A stretch of 16,517 bases of DNA from DASTGO01 sp035719045 (GTDB lineage: Bacteria; Actinomycetota; Actinomycetes; Actinomycetales; Kineosporiaceae), in the NCBI GenBank assembly GCA_035719045.1, contig DASTGO010000550.1, positions 1-16,517 of the forward strand, in the 5' to 3' direction. The translations under genes and the position numbers were made by a program. The stretch's first letter is position 1. The number at the start of each line of letters is the position of its first letter. Shown one piece after another: positions 8,024 to 13,691 of the stretch. The notes under the pieces are model-generated. The model did not search any database, had not been told where the DNA came from, and saw only the letters and a program-made list of their open reading frames with translations.

Positions 8024-8520
8024 TCATGTTTTCAAGCCTTCGGTCCACAGGACGCCGCAGCATATCGGCGGAAACTAGGCCCGACGGGCATATGGGGAGC
8101 CGGTCACGGAGGGTTCGCGCCGCTCGCCCGACCTGGCGGCCTCACCGACTGTCGGTCCCATGCCGGACGCCCTGCCTGAGGTCTCGTCCGTGATCCCGAA
8201 CGGGCGGCGGCCCGGTCCCGGGACGGCCGGGACCGGGCGGCTCGAGCAGAGCCCCCGCCCAGGGACTGATTCCTGCTCAGTACAGGTATCGGTGGGTGAT
8301 CCATGGATCTTGAGGCCGTTGCGGGCGGGAATCTTCGCCCCGTCCGTCCCTCCGGGTCAGCCCGATGCGGGTGAGGCGGGGCCTCCAGGCAACAGCCGCA
8401 CCGATTGCCGATGACCTACCAGGCTGTGCACCTCTGGTGGGCCCTGCCCGTCCGGCCCTCGGGTTCCCTGCTCCCGCGTCACGAGGCGCTTGACCAGGAA
8501 CTCACGGGGGACGGCGGCAA
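8024..8520. other. gene-poor stretch
   Basis: I see no convincing gene in these 500 bases: open frames on both strands lack ribosome sites and translate to Arg/Pro/Ser-rich shadow-like sequence. It holds a 12-bp perfect hairpin (8210-8221 with 8227-8238, 5-nt loop) and a weaker 8-bp stem near 8416-8443 downstream of the three-helix membrane protein gene. AT-richer patches around 8010-8060 stand out from the surroundings. Confidence 0.5.
8210..8238. terminator. strong GC hairpin, possible terminator
   Basis: A 12-bp perfect inverted repeat (arms 8210-8221 and 8227-8238, loop GACGG). It is terminator-like but without a T-tract, and no gene ends close by on either strand, so its role is uncertain; the nearest candidate is the minus-strand membrane protein gene ending at 8521. 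Confidence 0.35.
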
Positions 8521-8859
8521 TCACGGGCGGCCGGTCCTGAGGAGGAGCACCACGTAGACGATGTAGGCGCTCCCGCCGAGAGCAGCCAGACAGGCAGAGG
8601 CGACCTGCCATCGATCGAGAATGCCCGCGAGCAGGAACGCAGCGGCGAGAAACAGCCAGACGGTCCCGTGCAACAGGCGAAGCGGCGCCATGATGGCCTT
8701 CCCCGGGTCGCGGGTTCCGGTGCCGTCCCCGACAAGCACGAAGACCAGAGCGACTGCAGATGCGGCGCCGCCCGTGAGCAGCCAACTCCAGCGGGAGGCG
8801 GCCAGTGCTCCCTCAGTCGCCTCCGACCGTGTCGAGCTACCTCCTAAGCACCTCCTCAT
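8521..8859 (-). CDS. small membrane protein with three predicted helices (112 aa)
   Basis: No family recognised. The 112-aa product has three clear hydrophobic stretches at about residues 26-44, 62-80 and 84-106 with a charged loop (GDGTGTRDPGK) after the first, and ends in Arg-Thr-Gly-Arg-Pro. It starts at ATG 8859, with GGGAG about ten nt upstream; a longer open frame to 8940 would run into the tRNA terminator region and is not preferred. The gene lies on the chromosomal side of the attachment scar, pointing away from it, so it is the first chromosomal gene next to the insertion. A palindrome ATTGGC-AC-GCCAAT near 8900 lies in its upstream region. Confidence 0.65.
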   Translation of the reverse strand: MRRCLGGSSTRSEATEGALAASRWSWLLTGGAASAVALVFVLVGDGTGTRDPGKAIMAPLRLLHGTVWLFLAAAFLLAGILDRWQVASACLAALGGSAYIVYVVLLLRTGRP

Positions 8860-8945
8860 TGAGGATGTGCTCCCGGGTGAGCCTCGGGTGACTGGCGCTA
8901 TTGGCACGCCAATGGCACGGCGGATGGTATGGGGCCTCAACGATC

Positions 8946-8985
8946 AAGGGCCAGGCTCGGGGACTGTGCCCCTGACCTGGCCCTT
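8946..8985 (-). terminator. terminator of the displaced tRNA-Gly 3' end
   Basis: Minus strand: arms AAGGGCCAGG and CCTGGCCCTT (8985-8976 with 8955-8946) form a perfect 10-bp stem; inside, GGGG pairs with CCCC across a 6-nt loop. It begins 5 nt after the CCA end of the tRNA fragment and is followed by TGATCGTT. It is the original tRNA gene's terminator left on the chromosomal side. Confidence 0.75.
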
Positions 8986-8990
8986 CGTGG

Positions 8991-9036
8991 TGGAGCGGGT
9001 GACGGGAATCGAACCCGCACTGTCAGCTTGGGAAAA
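8991..9036 (-). other. attachment site: 3' half of tRNA-Gly(CCC), integration scar
   Basis: On the minus strand the bases from the anticodon loop to the 3' end of a tRNA-Gly are present: TTCCCAA loop with anticodon CCC, the 3' arm GCTGA, a T-arm with GGTTCGATTCC, the acceptor strand CACCCGC, discriminator T and encoded CCA. The 5' half is absent: sequence beyond 9036 has no D-arm or matching GCGGGTG acceptor strand. Tyrosine integrases of actinomycete elements use tRNA 3' halves as core sites; the displaced copy ends at the crossover in the anticodon loop. The intact tRNA-Gly should lie at the other end of the element, to the right of the window. Confidence 0.85.
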
Positions 9037-9120
9037 CCACTCGGGAGGGCTGATGTTGGCTGATCGTGCTCGAAGGAGTGGCCGTGATTGACCGTGCGAT
9101 ACCCCTGTCGCGCGGTGCTT

Positions 9121-9140
9121 GTTGCACGCGGGTTGCACGC
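9121..9140 (+). repeat. paired direct repeat near the element's end, possible integrase arm sites
   Basis: GTTGCACGC occurs at 9121-9129 and again at 9132-9140, an 11-bp period, about 85 bp inside the element from the tRNA scar. Arm-type sites of tyrosine integrases are often short direct repeats beside the core. The stretch 8860-9163 holds no gene other than this, the scar and the terminator. Confidence 0.4.
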
Positions 9141-9163
9141 CGGACCCCATCGGATCATGGCCG

Positions 9164-9358
9164 TCACGACGGACCGGAAGAGAACCCGCTGGGCTGCCGT
9201 CGGCCGACCGAGCAGTGGTAGCAGCGGTCTTCGTCGTCGGTGGCCTTGTACCACTCGTGGTCGCCGCAGTCGTGCCGACCCTTGGCTGCCACACCAATGT
9301 CGATGAGGAACCATGGCAGGTGCCTACGCACCGAGGTACGCCACCGATAGCGGGCCAC
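9164..9358 (-). CDS. small zinc-ribbon-like protein (64 aa)
   Basis: A 64-aa basic protein. After an N-terminus MARYRWRTSVRRHLPWFLI it has DCGDHEWYKATDDEDRCYHC, a pattern of cysteines and histidines (C-x2-H then C-x2-C) that could hold zinc. I recall similar short proteins in actinomycete mobile elements but with no known function. GTG at 9358 is chosen because TACTGT (9371-9366) lies 7 nt before it, a leaderless arrangement; no ribosome site is visible. It is the last of three small minus-strand genes, 43 nt after the HTH gene, and the nearest gene to the attachment site. Confidence 0.65.
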   Translation of the reverse strand: MARYRWRTSVRRHLPWFLIDIGVAAKGRHDCGDHEWYKATDDEDRCYHCSVGRRQPSGFSSGPS

Positions 9359-9401
9359 AAGCGAGACAGTATGCGGCAGGCTTCCCAACGCAGTCGCGTG
9401 G

Positions 9402-9758
9402 TCACCTACCCCACCGCTGTTGGGCGGCCTGGCGGGTGGTGCCGAGTTGGGCGGCGATCTCGGCCCAGGAGTACCCGAACCCGCGCAGCCCGGTGACGGC
9501 CTGCTGGGTGGCTGCCTCCAGCTCCCGGGACAGGCGCAGCAGGTCGGCCAAGCCGTCGATGTCCCCCTCCGTGATGCGGCGGGCGTGGCCCCGAATCACC
9601 CGGGTGGCGAAGGCTGCGTAGTCGGTGTTCTCCACGGCCGTCCTGCGGCGCCGGGTGGGGCGGGTCGGCCGCTGGGTCGGGGCCTGCTCGGCGGGACGGT
9701 CGGGCGTCAAGCCGTCCTTGACGGCGTTCCCGAGCCGGGTCGCGGGGTGCTGGCTCAT
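9402..9758 (-). CDS. sigma-r4-like helix-turn-helix protein (118 aa)
   Basis: A 118-aa protein with a disordered basic N-terminus (about 1-42, including RPTRPTRRRR), a helical middle (DYAAFATRVIRGHARR to LRLSRELEAATQQAV) and a C-terminal helix-turn-helix, FGYSWAEIAAQLGTTRQAA (about 94-112), resembling sigma-70 region 4. Such proteins are frequent in actinomycete integrative elements, probably as small DNA-binding regulators. The ATG at 9758 has GGAGGAA eight nt upstream and is preferred to the in-frame ATG at 9773. The stop of the 52-aa gene lies 18 nt before this start, so the two are probably cotranscribed. Confidence 0.85.
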   Translation of the reverse strand: MSQHPATRLGNAVKDGLTPDRPAEQAPTQRPTRPTRRRRTAVENTDYAAFATRVIRGHARRITEGDIDGLADLLRLSRELEAATQQAVTGLRGFGYSWAEIAAQLGTTRQAAQQRWGR

Positions 9759-9776
9759 CGTCGGTTCCTCCATCGG

Positions 9777-9935
9777 TCAGAACAGGGCGAGCTGAACGGA
9801 CGCCACCACGGGCCGAGGACGACGGACCCGACGCCGGGCAGGCTCCTCGGCGACGGCGGCCCGGATCCGGGCGAAGCGGCCCCGGGCGTCGCGCAGCAGG
9901 AGGAACAGAGCCCGGGTGATCGAGGTGCGTGTCAC
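9777..9935 (-). CDS. 52-aa basic hypothetical protein
   Basis: A short peptide starting MTRTSITRALFLLLRDARG, with an arginine-rich middle (RRRVRRPRP) and ending VQLALF. The GTG at 9935 has GGAGG (9945-9941) five nt upstream, a strong ribosome site that makes it a likely real gene despite its length. The N-terminal half can form an amphipathic helix. It is the first gene of the minus-strand small-gene set. No family recognised; short Arg-rich proteins of this type occur in actinomycete elements. Confidence 0.6.
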   Translation of the reverse strand: MTRTSITRALFLLLRDARGRFARIRAAVAEEPARRRVRRPRPVVASVQLALF

Positions 9936-9971
9936 GGTCGCCTCCGGGGCCTTGGGTGTTGGTGGTGCTCG

Positions 9972-10000
9972 CGTCAGGGGGCCGGTTTCGCCCCCTGACG
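9972..10000 (-). promoter_or_regulatory. hairpin in the leader of the minus-strand small-gene set
   Basis: A perfect 10-bp stem (9972-9981 with 9991-10000) with a 9-nt loop sits 37 nt upstream of the GTG at 9935, inside the probable leader. It could attenuate transcription or stabilise the message. Confidence 0.45.
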
Positions 10001-10009
10001 GCGGGCCGG

Positions 10010-10139
10010 AGGTACCTCGGCCAGGGAGGCTCGCGGTCAAGCCCCCGACCCGCGCACCCAGCCACGCACAGGTGCGGAGCACCTTCCCCGACCACCCACC
10101 CAACCTGTAGGGCTTGACCGGGAGTCTGGCCGTGGTACC
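10010..10139. promoter_or_regulatory. long imperfect inverted repeat between divergent genes
   Basis: Two copies of a 30-34 bp block face outward from a centre of about 65 bp. The right copy (10110-10139, plus) and the left copy (10044-10011, minus) share GGGCTTGACCG, GAG, GGCCG and end in GGTACC; they differ by three substitutions and a 4-nt insertion in the left copy. TTGACC in each (10114-10119 plus; 10040-10035 minus) is -35-like and points toward the divergent genes at 10249 and 9935. The left GGTACC is inside the palindrome GAGGTACCTC (10009-10018). Together with the hairpin at 9972 this accounts for the 313-nt gap between those genes; I see no gene in it. Confidence 0.55.
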
Positions 10140-10248
10140 GGAAGGCGACATGCCCCCTCAGGTGATCGGCCTCGCGCGTCGCCCCGCCGGCCACAGGACC
10201 AAGGCCCGCGCGGGCCGAACGGAGCTTGTCTCGGCCACACTGTGAGGC

Positions 10249-10500
10249 GTGACCGGCGAGCAGGTGCGAGGGGTGGTCCTCTACCGGACTTCGGAGCGTT
10301 GGCGCTTCTCGTTGCGCTTCAGCGACCCTGACCAGGGGGTTGGCTGCGGATGGCTGGTCGACGTTGCGCCGGATGCGACCTTTGAAGTGGCCTCACGGGT
10401 GATGGGCGAACTCCTCGCCGAGGACTTCGGCGTTCGCAGAGCGCTGGAGTGGCACGAGACCGAGCCCGGCTGGTGGGGTGCCGACATCATCGCCGATTGA
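10249..10500 (+). CDS. 83-aa hypothetical protein
   Basis: I do not recognise a family. The 83-aa acidic product (VLYRTSERWRFSLRFSDPD, then GWLVDVAPDATFEVASRVMG and EWHETEPGWWGADIIAD) has alternating strand-like segments and four tryptophans, consistent with a small alpha/beta cytosolic protein; no membrane segment. The GTG at 10249 is preceded by CACTGT (10238-10243) at 5 nt, a leaderless arrangement. It is transcribed away from the inverted-repeat region and is closed by a nested hairpin, so it probably forms its own transcript. Codon use is as GC-rich as its neighbours. Confidence 0.65.
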   Translation: MTGEQVRGVVLYRTSERWRFSLRFSDPDQGVGCGWLVDVAPDATFEVASRVMGELLAEDFGVRRALEWHETEPGWWGADIIAD

Positions 10501-10512
10501 GCGCTGTGCCGC

Positions 10513-10554
10513 GCGCGCCGGGACCGGCGCCCCAGCGCCGCACGCCCGGCGCGC
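10513..10554 (+). terminator. nested hairpin after the 83-aa gene
   Basis: GCGCGCCGGG (10513-10522) pairs perfectly with CCCGGCGCGC (10545-10554); inside, a second stem pairs 10525-10530 with 10535-10540 around CCCA. It begins 12 nt after the stop codon. Confidence 0.6.
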
Positions 10555-10555
10555 T

Positions 10556-10576
10556 GGCGGCCGCGTAGCGGCCGCC
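10556..10576. terminator. second hairpin directly after the first
   Basis: GGCGGCCGC (10556-10564) and GCGGCCGCC (10568-10576) form a perfect 9-bp stem with loop GTA, one base after the nested hairpin. It insulates the 83-aa gene from the promoter (TTGATC at 10578) of the next gene. Confidence 0.45.
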
Positions 10577-10613
10577 CTTGATCCAGTACAGCCAGATTCG
10601 GCAGAGTCGATCC

Positions 10614-11120
10614 GTGATCGAGTCCGCTACGACACTGCTGCTTCACGACCGCTACAGACGTGAGGTCCTGCGGTCTCCGGTGTGGCTCGTGTGGGGATGG
10701 CTCCTGGGGGCCGGGGCCGTGCTCGTCTCACTGTCAGGGTTCGCCTTCGGAGACCTGTCCTCGGCCTTGTTCGGCGGCGTCCTGATGGGGCTTCCTGGGG
10801 CCTGGGTTGTCGCTCGGCTGCCGTTCGTGCGGGTGGTGCTCACCACCGAGGGCCTGGTCAATCACGGGGTGTTCAGGAATCGCCGAATGGCCTGGTCCGA
10901 GGTGGACCGGGTGACGGTATCTGTAGTCAGCGGCGGGCAGCTGTTCACGTCCTACGCGCCGGTCCTAGTCCTGAATGGTGGCCGGGAGTGGGCGTTGATG
11001 CAGTTGGCCGGGTACTCCACAGCCAAGAGAGTGCAAGCGTCGCGCGTCGGGCGACAAGCCGCACGGATCGAGGCACAGGTCATGGGTGTCCACGACACGT
11101 CACCCGGTGACATTGACTGA
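10614..11120 (+). CDS. membrane protein with bacterial PH-like domain
   Basis: A 168-aa protein with two membrane helices (about residues 24-43, WLVWGWLLGAGAVLVSLSGF, and 50-68, ALFGGVLMGLPGAWVVARL) followed by a domain like the bacterial PH domain of mycobacterial CFP-6 family proteins: VRVVLTTEGLVNHGVFRNRR, then WSEVDRVTVSVV. The PH part would face the cytosol. Function is unknown. GTG at 10614 is chosen: TTGATC (10578-10583), an 18-nt spacer and CAGAGT (10602-10607) lie 6 nt before it, a complete leaderless promoter; the alternative TTG at 10578 overlaps the -35. It converges on the 57-aa gene with a 19-nt gap. Confidence 0.8.
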   Translation: MIESATTLLLHDRYRREVLRSPVWLVWGWLLGAGAVLVSLSGFAFGDLSSALFGGVLMGLPGAWVVARLPFVRVVLTTEGLVNHGVFRNRRMAWSEVDRVTVSVVSGGQLFTSYAPVLVLNGGREWALMQLAGYSTAKRVQASRVGRQAARIEAQVMGVHDTSPGDID

Positions 11121-11139
11121 GCAGCGGTCTGGTGTCCAG

Positions 11140-11313
11140 TCATGGGCGGGAGGGTCGCTCCGGGCGCTGCTCGTCGTAGTCGTGGGCCCACCAGGGCGGC
11201 CCGAGGACTTGGTTGACGATGCGTTGCCATTGCCTGCCGGTGAGCGGCCGGTCCGTCGAAGGTTCCGGGTCTGTCGCCTCGTCTTCGGGCCGTGGGGCCG
11301 TAGGGGCGGTCAT
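11140..11313 (-). CDS. 57-aa hypothetical protein coupled to the UTRA gene
   Basis: A 57-aa product: an acidic, proline-rich start (APRPEDEATDPEPSTDRP) then a helical segment LTGRQWQRIVNQVLGPPWW and a charged tail. No family recognised. Its ATG (11313) overlaps the stop of the UTRA-domain gene in ATGA, a four-base overlap that implies translational coupling and is the main evidence that it is real; it has no ribosome site of its own. It is the last gene of this minus-strand pair. Confidence 0.6.
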   Translation of the reverse strand: MTAPTAPRPEDEATDPEPSTDRPLTGRQWQRIVNQVLGPPWWAHDYDEQRPERPSRP

Positions 11314-11660
11314 GCGGAGGGGATCCGGTAGCTGTGGTGCAGGACGGTCCGGTCGGCGGGGCAGACGGTCGTGATGACTTTGACGACGCGGCCGTGGGTG
11401 TCGATGACGGTGCGCCGGATGTGCAGGACGACCGTGCCTGCGGGGGCCTGGAGGGTGTCCCGGTCGGCGGGGGTGGCGATCCGGGCGTTCCACTCGGTGC
11501 GGATCCTGGTCCGCGGGTGGTCGGTGTCGTGATCGGGGCCGGCCTGCGTGGTCCGGGGGTGGTGTCCGGTCGCGGGTGGGTCGAGGCTGAGCACGACGGG
11601 CCGGGGTGCCTGCTGGGGTGGCGTGGCCTGCCGTGTCTGTCTGCCGGGCTTGGCGGTCAT
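11310..11660 (-). CDS. stand-alone UTRA-domain protein without a DNA-binding domain
   Basis: A 116-aa protein. Residues about 60-116 read like the C-terminal half of a GntR/HutC UTRA effector domain: ARIATPADRDTLQAPAG, VVLHIRRTVIDTHGRVVKV, CPADRTVLHHSYRIP. The element's own GntR repressor ends with matching blocks (SSEEAGAFDLPSGAPVLHV, WPADRVMFLDEYDIP). The N-terminal 45 residues are Pro/Arg/Gln-rich and carry no winged helix, and no helix-turn-helix remnant is seen upstream in any frame. ATG at 11660 has GAGGAG at 7 nt. The XRE gene lies divergently 185 bp away. It may bind an effector or pair with the GntR repressor (inference). Confidence 0.75.
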   Translation of the reverse strand: MTAKPGRQTRQATPPQQAPRPVVLSLDPPATGHHPRTTQAGPDHDTDHPRTRIRTEWNARIATPADRDTLQAPAGTVVLHIRRTVIDTHGRVVKVITTVCPADRTVLHHSYRIPSA

Positions 11661-11796
11661 CGCGGATCTCCTCGCTGGCTGGGTGTCCGGGCGGAGGGCC
11701 CTGGATGCCTGCCCCGCCCGGACACCGTGCGCCAATGTATGGATATTCCCGCTGCTGCTGGGGAAAGACCATAGGAGTACAGAGGACACCAGCTCA

Positions 11797-11812
11797 GAGG
11801 CGGTATCGCCTC
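11797..11812. promoter_or_regulatory. palindrome upstream of the XRE gene, possible operator
   Basis: GAGGCG-GTAT-CGCCTC is a 16-bp interrupted palindrome located 34 bp before the XRE start, in the intergenic region shared with the divergent UTRA gene. Autoregulation by the XRE protein at such a site would be usual. Confidence 0.35.
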
Positions 11813-11845
11813 GACTTCCGTGGCAAAGGGGCAGAGGTTCATGAC

Positions 11846-12094
11846 ATGCCCAGCATCGGTGACGTGGTCGCGGCGAACGTGCGGGCCGAACGGGCCCGGA
11901 TGCGGATCACTCAGCGGCAGCTCGCGGAGCGGCTGGGCTGGTCGGTGGGCACCCTGGCGGATCTGGAGGCGGGCCGGCGGCGTCCGGCCGTGGATGATCT
12001 CCCGCGACTGTGTGAGGCCCTGGGCGTGAACCTGGTCGACCTGTTCAGCCGAGCCGACGTGGAGGACCTGCGCCGGCTCGGCCTGGACAGGTGA
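11846..12094 (+). CDS. XRE-family helix-turn-helix regulator (82 aa)
   Basis: An 82-aa single-domain Cro/C1-type DNA-binding protein. The helix-turn-helix is RITQRQLAERLGWSVGTLAD (about 20-39), followed by LEAGRRRPAVDDLPRLCEAL and a C-terminal ADVEDLRRLGLDR. It should bind DNA as a dimer and repress or modulate element genes; the target is not shown by sequence, but a palindrome lies in its own upstream region. The ATG at 11846 follows AGAGG by 8 nt; the longer open frame upstream crosses the intergenic region and is not protein-like. It converges on the 2H phosphoesterase gene with 12 nt between stops. Confidence 0.92.
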   Translation: MPSIGDVVAANVRAERARMRITQRQLAERLGWSVGTLADLEAGRRRPAVDDLPRLCEALGVNLVDLFSRADVEDLRRLGLDR

Positions 12095-12106
12095 GGCTGG
12101 TCGTCG

Positions 12107-12772
12107 TCAGCGGTTCACGCGGAGGGGAACCTCGGCGATCTTGGTCCATTCGTACATCCGGTTGTCCCGGTGCATCTCGATGAGGGAGACGTGGGTGACG
12201 GGGACGTGCACGGGCGGGACGTCGAGGGCGTCGAGCGCTTCCCGGACCGGCCGGGGGTCGGCTGCCTGGTTGACGTAGGCGGCGCTGACGTGGGGCCGGA
12301 ACCGGTTGGGGGGCTTGCCTTCCGGGGTCCCGTAGGTGGCTTGGATGCCGTCGCGGATCGCGTCGCGGATGGCGCTGAGGGGCTCGGGGTCGGTTGGGGG
12401 GATGACGATGGCCTCGGTGAACAGGACCGGCCTGGCGAACGTCAGCGTGGGCGCGGTGATGCCCTCCAGCCGTCGGCCGACCTCGGCCAGGACGCGGTCG
12501 CGGGTGGCGTCGTCGACGGCCTGGATGTGGTCGAGGCCCTGGACGGTGATGTGCAGCCATTCCCGCGGGACGGGGTCGAGGAAACCGAACCGGGACAGCG
12601 CCTGCTGGTGGGTGGCGACATGCTCGGCCAGGGCCGGAAGGTCGGCGACGGTGATGTGCCAGGCGTAGAAGCGGGTGCCGACCTGCCAGCCGGGCCGCCA
12701 CCACCAGTGGTCGGCGAGTGTGTCGGCGTCCGGGTAGGCCCGGTCCGGGATGCCTGAGGGCGTGGACGGCAT
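12107..12772 (-). CDS. 2H phosphoesterase / 2'-5' RNA ligase-like protein
   Basis: A 221-aa protein with the paired HxT/S motifs of the 2H phosphoesterase superfamily: LHITVQGL (H74, T76) and RPHVSAAY (H161, S163), about 85 residues apart as usual. Members hydrolyse or ligate 2'-5' or cyclic phosphodiesters in RNA or nucleotides; the substrate here is unknown. The start ATG (12772) overlaps the stop of the GntR gene in TGATG, so translation is coupled and the two proteins are made together. In pSAM2 the transfer-immunity protein Pif is a Nudix hydrolase; here a different nucleotide-type enzyme is tied to the repressor, which suggests an analogous accessory role (inference). Confidence 0.85.
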   Translation of the reverse strand: MPSTPSGIPDRAYPDADTLADHWWWRPGWQVGTRFYAWHITVADLPALAEHVATHQQALSRFGFLDPVPREWLHITVQGLDHIQAVDDATRDRVLAEVGRRLEGITAPTLTFARPVLFTEAIVIPPTDPEPLSAIRDAIRDGIQATYGTPEGKPPNRFRPHVSAAYVNQAADPRPVREALDALDVPPVHVPVTHVSLIEMHRDNRMYEWTKIAEVPLRVNR

Positions 12773-13560
12773 CAGATCTGCGACTCCTTCGGGTCCTCGG
12801 GCTCGGCGTCGGCGGGGATGTCGTACTCGTCGAGGAACATCACCCGGTCCGCGGGCCAGATGGATTCGGAGACCTCCAGGACGTCGCCGTTCTCGGCGCG
12901 CGCGGTGTGGATGACGTGCAGCACCGGCGCCCCGGAGGGCAGGTCGAACGCGCCGGCCTCCTCGGAGCTGGCCAGCCGGGCGATCCAACGGTCCAGGGCG
13001 GTCGTGTACCGGCGGCCGGTGAACTCCTCGACGCACCGGAACAGGGCCTTCGGCAGTACGCCCGGCTTCTCCAGCACGGTCCCGCCGGCCACGGACACCG
13101 GCAGGTAGCTGGCGCCGATCTCCTCCAGCCGGCCGGTCTCGCGGTCGAACAGCCGGCGCCGCCGGATCACGACCTCCTCACCGGCCGGCAGGTCCATGGC
13201 CTCGGCGATCCGCTCAGGCAGGGGACCTCGGCCGGCGAAGGTGATCTCGTGCCGGAGGTAGGCGTTCAGCAGGCCGGCTCGTCCCCGGGCAGCTCCGTAG
13301 CGGTGCCGGGAACGGCGGGTCAGCCGCCGGTTCTCCCGCACGAAGGTGCCGATCCCGTGCCGGGACTCCACCAGGCCCTCGGCCCGCAGCAGGCTGATGG
13401 CCTGCCGCAGGGTGGGCAGGCTGACCTTGAACCGCTCCATCAGGGCGGTCTCGGCCGGGAGGCGGTCGCCGGGGCCGTATGTCCCGGCGCGGATGTCGCT
13501 GCGGAGCGCCGATGCGATCCGCTGGTACTTGGGGGCCATCGCCCCGAGGTCATCGCTCAT
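12772..13560 (-). CDS. GntR/HutC-family repressor, KorSA-like
   Basis: A 262-aa repressor with an N-terminal winged helix (KYQRIASALRSDIRAGTYGP, DRLPAETALMERFKVSLPTL, RAEGLVESRHGIGTFV, about 10-75) and a UTRA effector domain (about 95-250). Divergent orientation to a Pra-like gene is the korSA-pra arrangement of pSAM2, where KorSA represses pra and itself and keeps the element integrated. ATG at 13560 is used; MAPKYQ at 13539 is an alternative, and neither has a clear ribosome site. Two palindromes in the intergenic region are its likely operators. Minus-strand TACCGT (13636-13631) may be its -10, with a leader of about 60 nt. The stop overlaps the 2H gene start. Confidence 0.9.
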   Translation of the reverse strand: MSDDLGAMAPKYQRIASALRSDIRAGTYGPGDRLPAETALMERFKVSLPTLRQAISLLRAEGLVESRHGIGTFVRENRRLTRRSRHRYGAARGRAGLLNAYLRHEITFAGRGPLPERIAEAMDLPAGEEVVIRRRRLFDRETGRLEEIGASYLPVSVAGGTVLEKPGVLPKALFRCVEEFTGRRYTTALDRWIARLASSEEAGAFDLPSGAPVLHVIHTARAENGDVLEVSESIWPADRVMFLDEYDIPADAEPEDPKESQI

Positions 13561-13635
13561 GCGGGGTCCACTCGGTAGGCCCTGGTCGCTCGCCAGGGGC
13601 GGAACTGCATCGGGAGGGTCTCCCACATCCACGGT

Positions 13636-13651
13636 AGTCCTGTAGAGGACT
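13636..13651. promoter_or_regulatory. operator O1, probable GntR repressor site
   Basis: AGTCCT-GTAG-AGGACT is a palindrome with 6-bp arms. It shares TCCTnTAnAGGA with O2, abuts the minus-strand TACCGT box and touches the plus-strand TTGACA at 13651, so binding would block both divergent promoters. Confidence 0.6.
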
Positions 13652-13679
13652 TGACAACAGGCTGGCAAACAGTCACGAT
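13651..13679 (+). promoter_or_regulatory. promoter of the Pra-like gene
   Basis: A perfect TTGACA (13651-13656), a 17-nt spacer and CACGAT (13674-13679) give a housekeeping-type promoter reading toward the Pra-like gene, with a start near 13686. O1 overlaps the -35 and O2 lies just past the start. Confidence 0.55.
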
Positions 13680-13691
13680 CCTCCTGTCAAG

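Noticed and set aside
7980..8110. A riboswitch in the AT-richer patch
   Set aside because: I looked for conserved cores of cobalamin, c-di-AMP, GEMM and SAM-type riboswitches and found none; no gene start follows on either strand.
8991..9080. A complete functional tRNA gene
   Set aside because: No D-arm, no matching 5' acceptor strand and no 5' anticodon arm follow beyond the anticodon loop.
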